Shown here one piece after another: positions 21,001 through 31,300 of a stretch of DNA of 64,000 bases. Origin of the DNA: Hepsetus odoe (lineage: Eukaryota > Chordata > Actinopteri > Characiformes > Hepsetidae); contig CM029393.1 of the NCBI GenBank assembly GCA_017165825.1, positions 4,959,468 to 5,023,467 of the forward strand. Direction: 5' to 3'. The notes under the pieces were generated by a model. It was not told the origin of the DNA. It ran no database searches and saw only the letters and a program-made list of their open reading frames with translations. The translations under genes and the position numbers were made by a program. Within the stretch, counting starts at the first letter, position 1, and each line of letters opens with the position of its first letter.

Positions 21001-24000
21001 CATGCTAGAAAAACTTTCGAAAGATTTGAATGGCTCCCAAATGTACTGAAGATTAAATATATTGTGAGTTCACCTGGCGATGCTGCAGCCTTCCATGTCT
21101 GGAGGTTAAAGAGACTGTGGTCTCTCTTTTTTTTGGTCAGTTACCCTCATTCTCTCCCATCTTTCAGCATAATGCAAACTAGTGCATTGCCATAGGAGAA
21201 CGGCAGTTTGGGTAATTGATTCCTGTTAGCAAGTCGAGAGCTGCCCAGTGATGATAAGCATGTGTGGGTGGATTTGTTCATTGGGCATCAAAATCATACA
21301 GATTGATAACTAATCACTACAGGTTAATCAAGACTTTGATTTTATACATTTAAACTATATTTTAATTCTTGCAACAGACATAGATTAGTTAATAATAATA
21401 ATAACTAATACTTACTTCTCTGCAATGAAAATCATTCTTCAAACCACTGAAGCTGTTTATTGCATGGTATTCAGCTAAGCGTTGATTCACAGAAGCAAAA
21501 GCATTTTTTGAACTTTTTTGAGTTTAAAGTCATCCTGCTGATAAACCTGCATATCTGCTGCATTTCCAGCTCCCTCTCAAGTGATAGCTGTGCGTCAGGA
21601 AAACGCCAGCATGAACAGTGTCATCCTCATGTGGAATGAACCAGAGCAACCAAACGGAGTGATACTGGAGTATGATATCAAATACTATGAAAAGGTTGGA
21701 CCTTTTTTGAGACCTATGTGTTTAATGCCATGAAACAGTGGTATTTTATCTATATTTGACCCAATGTATCTTTGGTAGGAAACCTTGGAGACTTAGTCTC
21801 CCAGAATAGATGCTGTGTGTGTTTGTTTGTAAGATGTTAAATGGTATGTCATGTGGAAATGTTGCAGTAAAATAGATCAGCACATGTAAATGTGCTAATG
21901 TGTTTGATTTCACTGTATAAAAGAAGCTCCGTGCTGCTTTTATTGTTACTGCGACCAGTCAGTTCCTGGGAGAGTGCACGCACACACAGAGAATGAGAAT
22001 TCACATCTCTGTGAAAATACTTTTGTTAAAAATAATAACATCATAAATATAAAAAACATCACCTGAAATGTAAAAGTAGAAATAGCGGTTTTGGAAGAGA
22101 AATCGTTTAACTCTAATTAACTGTTTCATGAGGTTGCTATTTTAATCACAGTCTAGCCAAGAGAATGTGGCTCTGATTCTTCAGGGGTTAACTCTTGTTG
22201 GTCCACAGTTGTCAAGAAATACAAATGGCCTCAGAGGCCCATTAAATGGAGAGTCAGATTTTATGGGCTAACTTGGCCGCAGATAGCACAATTTAATCAC
22301 ATGGCTCAATGGCAGCCCCAGTTAATTGAAAGGAAATTACCAACCAGTGGCGGTTTGTAACTGATTTGGTCCGACTATTGAAAGTGACAATGACTGCAAA
22401 CAGCGTGAGTCGTGCCAAGCGCCAGAGAGAAGTTAATTGCGGAGCGAGCCGGGAGCTTTGTCGGCTAATGGGGCAAAAGGGATCTCAGCTGTGCGGGGGA
22501 ATTAGCAAGCAGTGGACCGCTCAATAAGACCACTATAGCAACTTGTTAAATGTAGTCAGTAACTACACTTATCAGTCAGCCAACACTGATATGTACATGA
22601 CTGGCAACAGCTTGTAGCTGTAGTGGAAAGAAAAGACGTCCCTCTTCTTAAACCTTTTGTTAGAAATAAATATCATAAACTCGTGGGATAGAAAGATATA
22701 CAGAAGTGTATTATTTTCAAAGTGAGAGACATTACATGTATAAGCTTAGCACTGTCAAATAGCACTAAATGTCTTGACAGAGCTTCTCGTTCCTCCTAAA
22801 ATATGTTCTTATTTAAAGGCAAACCCACTAAAACATGTTCACTGCAGAACACTTTCCCTGCAATACAGGATTCACCCCCTATAAGACCCTCTATTAAGAA
22901 ACATGGCCACTCTAGGACAGTCCCACGAAACACATATGAAAGGACACTCTTACAAATACAGCAAATACTCTCACTAAAAATACAGGATTAAAAACACATT
23001 TTCGTAGAAAGACAAGGCCACTTTGCCCACAATTTCCCAAAAAACTGTTTTGGCATTCTGAAAAATTGCGGATAATTTGGGACAATCTGCAAACACAGTC
23101 ATTCAAAAATGTAGTCATTAGTGTCTCCCTGAACAGCACAAGTTTGTGTTGTCCAGTGCATGTCTTCAAATCTACTGTAATGTGTAAAGCCTGCCCATAA
23201 GAGTAGATGCTGTTTCTTCAGCAAAAAGGATATTAATGCACTATTAACAGTGGATTTCAGAAAATAATATATATTCCAGAAACACTGCTACAGGATTATA
23301 AATGTTTGGATAATGCTAAGTTTTATTTTGCTGATAATATATTTAAATAAATAAAATGCTGAAATTGTAGTATTCTAACCCAGCCTTCAAATTTTGCTTA
23401 AAATTCTGTGATCAAAATCAGTTTGAAATATAATTTACATTTACATTATTTAGCAGACGCTCTTATCCAGAGCGACTTCCATGTCCTGATTACAGGGACA
23501 GTCTCCCTGGAGACACTCAGGGTTGAGGGTCTTGCTCAGGGACCCAGTGGTGGTAGTGCCAGAGGTGGGATTCAAACCTGGGACCTTTTTTGAGCCATTG
23601 GTATATAGGCAAGTATCCTAGCACTAGACCACCACCACGCCATCAAATTGATTCAAATTCAATATCAATCCAATTGAAATATCTGATGTTGTGGTCAAGT
23701 GGACCAGACGGTCACAGGTTCGAATCCCACCTCTAGCACCACCACCATTGGAATCCTGAGCAAGACCCTTAACCCCGAGTTGCTTCAGGGCGACTGTCCC
23801 TGTAATTAGGACGTGGAAGTCACTCTGGATAAGAGCATCTGCTAAATAATGTAAATGTAAATGGCAATGTTTTTAAAGGGATTGCTCTAAGAGACCAATG
23901 TGATTCTGATGTGATTATGCATCGCTAGACCACATAACAGCCTTATCTCTAACAGGAAATCACATGTTTGGAAAGCTTAGCTATGAGTAACGGTAAATGG

Positions 24001-27000
24001 TAGTTTGACCTATTAGAAGGTCTGTTTGAGGTTTTACCATCTAAATCTGAACAACAGCCTCATTGATTCTCATGGAAACTTTCCACAGGACAAAGAGCAA
24101 CAGAGCTACTCCACCTTGAAGTCAAAGAGCACCAGTGCTAAGGTGTCAGGTCTCAAGCCTGGCACCAGTTACATCTTCCAGATCCGGGCCAGGACCTCAG
24201 CCGGCTGCGGCCGCTTTAGCCCATCTGTGGAGATCCAGACTGGAAAAGCAGGTGAGAACTTGACGAGAAAATTCGACCCACTGCTCCACTCTGTCAGAAA
24301 CAGCAAAACTAGATTTCTTATTGTGTTAAGCTGAAGCGAAGTCATTGGGGGTGTTTTTTATTCTAAAGGCATACAAATTTAGTCACGTAGGAAGCATCAA
24401 TAAGTCATTGCAGTCTATACCACAAAGTGTTGTACAGAAGGGTTTGAGGTGGCCTTCATAGTACATTGATCCTGTTATTATTAGAGGGTCACCTTGCGCT
24501 GAATCCCTATTGCCCACTTATAATCGGCTTGTCTCTTGGTAGGTCACATCTCAAATGTGATGTAACTGTCTTTAAAAAGCTGTGCGTGGTCTCCTGAGGT
24601 TTAGCTCAATTGAAGTACCGATCTTTTCATCCCAGTAAGAAAAAAATAACAGTTTACCGGTACAAAATTTGAGCTCTTTGTTGAACAGTTTTTCAAAATG
24701 ATTTATCCCATTCATATTTTGTGTGCATTGGTTAGTTATGTGATGAAGACTTGAAATATTTGAACTTGCTTATTTAAAATCACTTATGTCACATTTTCCA
24801 CTGAAGCATTTGAAGTGTGATGCACTCTAGAAGTTTAGAACTTCATTTTCAGTATTTATATCCATTGTGATTAATGACATCTCAATTAGAACACAGTTAT
24901 TACCATTTCATTCACGATCCTCGTTGTCATTGTAACTTATTATTTTTTGAAACGTCTATAACTCAGTCATAACTTCATTCTCAGTGGTAGAGTAGAGTAG
25001 AGTAATCTTTTATTATCCCATGAATGGGAAATTAGGGCGTTACAGGGCTCTTATAAAGATGACAGAAAGAATATAGAAAGATAGATGTACAGAAAAATAA
25101 GAAAAATATAGAAAAAATATAAAGAACGAGGAACAAGTACAAGAGCAAGAGCTATAAATAATAAATAATCTATCTATCTATATATATAGATATATATAGA
25201 TTATTATGACTCATTATAACTCATTTACAACGGTCAATTTTATTCTCAATTTTATTCTCCATGATTATCACCGCGGGCAGTGGTGGCCTATCGGTTAGGG
25301 AGTTGGCCCCGGGTCGGAAGATTGTGGGTTCAATCCCCTTACCAGTAGGTTGCCCTGAGGTACCCTTGAGCAAGGTACCGTCCCTGTCACTGCTCCCCGG
25401 GCGCTTTCATAGCTGCCCACTGCTGCACGGTGTTTGCATGGGTTAAATGCAGAGGTCCAATTTTGTTGTGGTTCACTGTGTGCTGTACTGTGTCACTTTC
25501 ACTTTTCACTTTTTTATTGCCAGTTATAACTAAAGCATTACTAACAATTACAATTCTTGATCCTCAGCATTATTCTCCATAATTAAAAATCATATAAAAG
25601 TTCTGGACAAGGGATTTTTTTATTGAGAGTTTACTACATTTAGAAACCTTTAACGAGAGCTAGCATATTAGAACCTGAAACCACGTTAATGATGATTCCA
25701 ATTATTGTGGCCTGTATGGTATTGAATTTTTATTATTATTTTTTTTTGTACCTGTCTCTTTGAATGGACCTCCTTTCAACTGCCTTCATCTTCCAGTCCC
25801 CTTACGCTACAACACAGTTTCCATTATCTGGATCTGCATGGCGCTGGTCACGGGGCTCATGACCTTTCTGGCCATTGTCATCTGCAGAAAACGGCAAGAG
25901 GAGTACTTTGAATTGTCTGCCTTTTCTTTCTCCAATTTATAACACATGTACTAAATATAGAAAATGTATAGCGCTCCATTTACTATATAGCATGCATTGC
26001 ATGTTCAGCAACCCTTTGTAAACAGAGCTTACAGACCAAACGGTTCGAAAAAGGTGCTTCTGTGCTTGGTTGGGTTATTAGAGTGTGCAGACCTATTTAT
26101 AGAATATATTCACAAAATCTCTGCAGCAAACAGTACGTTCGATGTAAAGTTTATGCTGATTCATCACTTTATTAACAATGCACATTTTTTCTATATCTCT
26201 ATAAGTCTGCAGGGGAAATTTAATTTGACTCTAGTTAATCATCAGTTCAATGAATTCTTTTTTTTTTTAATCGTTTAATTCATAGGAGAGGGGGATAAAG
26301 ATACCAAGAAGTGTATTTTATCCTCATATGACGCACAAGTATTAAAACAGGAAATGACTCAATGTCCTCAGATAACAGAGGACTGTTTCGCAGTTAATTA
26401 ACTTTTACAATGAGACCATAATTGCTAAAGTCTTTCCAAATGATGCCAAGGTTTCACGTTGTAGAGTTTTTAACGTGTGATATTTTGCATGTTTGCACAT
26501 GCTTGACTATAATCCTGTGTTCTTAAGAGTGCTTTCCATATGTTATGTTTCAGACATTGTGGCTACAGTAAGGCTTTCCAGGATTCTGACGAGGAAAAGA
26601 TGCACTACCAGAATGGCCATGGTAGACAAGACCCTGTTCTTTCAAACTTCCACTTTCAATGCATCTTAGTGTGGGGAAGCTATTGCTTTTCAGGGCCAAT
26701 ACGTAGCCGTGGCTGCTGCCTGGGTGCTTTGGTGATTGTGACTGTGATTGAAAATTGCTTTCATCCAGCAATATGTGACCAAATGCTAATTCTGTTTATT
26801 CTAGTATCATTTCCAGAAGCCAGGTTTTATATTGATCCCCACACATACGAGGACCCATGCCAGGCTGTCCATGAGTTTGCCAGAGAAATTGAAGCTTCCA
26901 GGATCAAAATAGAGAAAATTATTGGCTCAGGTATATTTGGATTTCACAGCACAGTGCTAGGCAACACCTACCAGCATATAAAAGAACTTGTATTAGCATT

Positions 27001-28264
27001 TTCAATAAGAATGTGACTTGCATATTAACGTATCAATTTAATCCACATAAAATGCCCTTTTTATGTTTTTTATGTCTTTTTTTTTTTTTTTTTTTTTTTA
27101 CAATATGTCTCTCCTGTTTGTTGGGTGTCGGTTCGGGTGATTTTGGTACAAAATGCTTAACTGCAAAAAAACACTTCTTTCAGCAAAGACAGAAATGTGT
27201 CTCTCGCTTTATTACTCCTCCTTTTAATGCAGGAGAGTTTGGGGAAGTGTGCTACGGCCGTATGAAGCTGCCAGGGAAGCGAGACATCCCTGTTGCCCTG
27301 AAGACCCTCAAGGCCGGATACACAGAGAAACAGCGGCGGGATTTCCTGAGCGAGGCCAGCATCATGGCACAGTTCGACCATCCAAATGTCATCCACCTGG
27401 AAGGAGTGGTGACACGGAGTAAGACCCGATACCAGCTTATGGATAACAGTTCAAACCACTTCTTCAATGAGTTATCTCCTTTTCTTCTAACCTCTTCTCC
27501 TCTCTTCTCTTCTCTTCTCCTCTCTTCTCCTCTCCTCTCCTCTCCTCTCCTCTCCTCTCTTCTCTTCTCTTCTCCTCTCTTCTCCTCTCCTCTCTTCTCT
27601 TCTTGTCTCCTCTCTTCTCTTCTCTTCTCTTCTCTTCCCTTCTCTTCTCTTCTCTTCTCTTCTCTTCTCTTCTCTTCTCTTCTCTTCTCCTCTTCTCTCT
27701 TCTCTTCTCCTCTCTTCTCCTCTCTTCTATTCTCCTCTCTTCTCTTCTCTTCTCTCCTCCTCTCTTCTCCTCTCCTCTCCTCTCCTCTCTTCTCTTCTCT
27801 TCTCCTCTCCTCTCCTCTCCTCTCTTCTCTTCTCCTCTCCTCTCTTCTCTTCTCCTCTCCTCTCCTCTCTTCTCTTCTCCTCTCTTCTCTTCTCTTCTCT
27901 TCTCCTCTCTTCTCTTCTCCTCTCTTCTCTTCTCTTCTCCTCTCCTCTCCTCTCCTCTCNNNNNNNNNNNNNNNNNNNNNNNNNNNNNNNNNNNNNNNCC
28001 TCTCCTCTCCTCTCCTCTCTTTTCTTCTCCTCTCCTCTCCTCTCCTCTCCTCTCCTCTCTTCTCTTCTCTTCTCTTCATAGGTAAGCCAGTAATGATCAT
28101 TACGGAGTATATGGAAAATGGGTCATTAGACTCATTCTTGAGGGTATGTGAACTCATTCCTCTTTCTAAAATCTGTGATGATGAGGATGATGATGATTAT
28201 TATTATTGTTATTGTTGTTGTGTTATTATTTTTATTATTGTTAATCATTATAATAATAATAATG

Positions 28265-28300
<36 letters not shown>

Positions 28301-31300
28301 GTGAGCTAATTATATCCTAAATAGAATTTCTCTGGGTATTTTCACTCTGCGTATTTTCACACAATTTGTTATTAATATTTTTGTTTATTATAATAATTAT
28401 TTATTATTTTAGAATAGATTTTTTCTTAAATTCTGAATTAAAATGGCCAATTTCATTTTCTGAGCAAACATCATTTTTTTTTAATTGATTTGAGGTCAGG
28501 TTTTAACAGTTCAAGAAATAAATGTAATCTTCTCTTTTTTCTATGCAGAGACATGACGGTCAGTTCACCATCATTCAGCTGGTGGGAATCCTCCGGGGGA
28601 TCGCAGCCGGCATGACTTACCTGTCTGATCTTGGGTATGTCCACCGGGACCTGGCTGCCAGAAACATACTGGTCAACAGCAACCTGGTTTGCAAGGTTTC
28701 AGACTTCGGGCTCTCCCGGGTCCTGGAGGACGACCCTGATGCAGCGTACACAACCACTGTGAGTGATTGTTCTTGTGTGTTTTTTACAGCTCCAAACATC
28801 TGACATAAGAGTTTCACCCTTTAGAAACAGACTGAGAATATCTCACAGCTGGGCCACTACGTTACTGCTATCACACAACAGTTCAGACCTTTGTTTGAAG
28901 TTTTTGTCTCAGTGAAGTCTCAGTTATGAAGGTTTCAATCTATTAAAGTGAAAGTGACTATTATTGTCATTGTGAGTACACAGCACAGCACACAGGGAAC
29001 CACAACAAAAGCATACTTCTGCATTTTACCCATACACTCACACACATGCAGCAGCTCTTCAAAGTGCCCGGGGAGCAGTGCAGGGATGGTACCTTGCTCA
29101 AGGGCACCTCAGGGCAACTTACTGGTCTGAGATTTGAACCCATGTCCTTCTGATACTGGGGCCAATTCCCTTACCACTAGGCCACCACTGCCCCAACCCT
29201 CACCACTTAAATAATACACACTGTGCAGCAGGGTGCACCTATTGAAAGTGCCCGGGAGCAGTGATGAGGACAGTTCCTTGCTCTAGGGTACGTACCTCAG
29301 GGCAACCTACTAGCCTGGGATTCAAACCCACGACCTTCGGATCCTGGGGCTATCCTAGGCCAGTAGCTTTCATAATTCTACATGGCATCTACACATGCCT
29401 TTTAGGAAAATTGACATACACCTACAAATAGCATGCAATGGTGGTACAGTGGTTTGGAACTAGGCCCCAAGATTGGGTGGTTGTTGGTTTGAATCAATCT
29501 TCCAGTCCTCTGCATTTTCCTCCTTTTAACCAACCACCTGCATGTCTTCTCTCACCACGTCCATAAACCTCTTTGGTCTTCCTCTTTTCCTCTTTCCTGA
29601 CAGCTCCATTTTCAACATCCTCCTCTGGCCTCTCTAACTTTGTCTCTGAAACGTCCAACCTGAGCTGTTCCTCTAATATTCTCATTTCAAATCCTGTCCA
29701 CATCCAACAAAAATCTTAGCATCTTTAAATCCTCCAGCTCCGCCTCCGGTCTCTTCGACAGCACCGCTGTCTCCAACCCTTATAGCATAGCTGGTCTCAC
29801 TGCCACTTTGTCTCAAAATTAGTATATCTGGTGCAATGGGGGAAGTGAATGTAAAGGAAATTGTATTGGATTATTGGCTTATTAACTGGATTAATCTTCA
29901 TTTCTAGGGTGGAAAGATTCCCATCCGCTGGACAGCTCCAGAGGCCATTGCCTTCCGCAAATTCTCCTCGTCCAGTGATGTGTGGAGTTATGGGGTGGTG
30001 ATGTGGGAGGTGATGTCCTATGGAGAACGGCCATACTGGAACCTCACTAACAGAGATGTACGTGCCTTCATATCTTCTAAGCAGTTACTTTGTAGGACGA
30101 GTCATTTTAAAATGCTGAGGGATTTCACATGAAAAGTTCATACAATTTTAGAATATAAAGAAATAAAAAAAAATATGTACTTGAAATGATATTAATATGA
30201 TTTGAACATGATTACATGATATGTAAATTTGTACAAATAATATATAATAAAAGCAAATACAATAACTTTGCATATCTAAAAACAGACATTAACATTGTTG
30301 TTACTAATTTAAATAAATTTTAAATGTTTTATTAATTTTTACAATATTTTTGGAAAACCAAGATAATAACTATTGGCACCCATGGTAAAGACAAACAAAT
30401 TATTCATTTGTTTAATAGGAAAAACAAATTAGTAAAAAAATATCAAAATTTTTTTATTGTCAGCATCAACAAAATCTTGGATTGATAAAATGCACGCCTG
30501 GGTAATTTTTCTGGCTCGTTTTGTACAGGTAATCAAGTCAGTAGAAGAGGGCTACAGACTGCCAGCACCGATGGGCTGTCCCGGCGCTCTCCACACATTA
30601 ATGTTGGACTGCTGGCAGAAGGATCGCAATGAAAGGCCAAAGTTCTGCCAGATTGTCACGGTCCTGGACAAACTTATCCGCAACCCAGAGAACCTCAAGT
30701 CAATGGATGCATTGTGCAGGTAGGGACCCAGCAATCGATATAGGGGCCTTTGGAGGGATTTGCCTGACAAATGCACTCTTTTAGTGTCAAATATGATCCC
30801 TCACTGAAGCCCCTGCAAAGTTGGGCCAGAAAGTTTCTTCTCAATGGATGGGAATAAGGTAAGTTGTCTTAAAAAGGGGGCTAAGATGCAAGTGTACATT
30901 TTCCAATAAGCTCATTTCAAATAGATGTGTTCTCTGTTAAATAAAAGGGCTCTGTGCTATATTGACATTGATCTGCTATTGAATCAAAAGAGAGTGTGTG
31001 GTGGGGAGTGGGGTTTAGAGGCGGCATTTACAATTGGACTTGTATAAATTGCTTGGTTCGTAGTGCAGGTGCCAAAGAGTTACTGGTGCATATCGTGATG
31101 GGGCAAGGTAGATGGGGGGGGGTTTCACCCCTACATTAATCTACCCAAACCAGCCATCCTGCAATCAGCTCCCACCACCCTTCACTTCTCTATCATTTCA
31201 GCTAGTATTGATTTTCTGCCTGAGCTGGTTGCATTTCAAAGGTTCCCCTCATTCTTGCTCCCCATCCACCACCCTTCCCCATTTGCAGACTGAACAGTCC

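Noticed and set aside
25275..25345. tRNA gene (A and B boxes)
   Set aside because: The same head occurs ten times with a shared non-tRNA body and tail, and the cloverleaf is not complete: SINE, not tRNA.
27252..28157. 301-codon minus-strand frame rich in Arg-Glu-Glu
   Set aside because: Antisense of the CT repeat; low complexity, with no support as a gene.
27013..28320. 435-codon open frame
   Set aside because: It joins epha8 exon 11, the CT repeat (including the N gap) and exon 12. Splice sites at 27419 and 28081 and the normal Eph exon sizes show the middle is intron.
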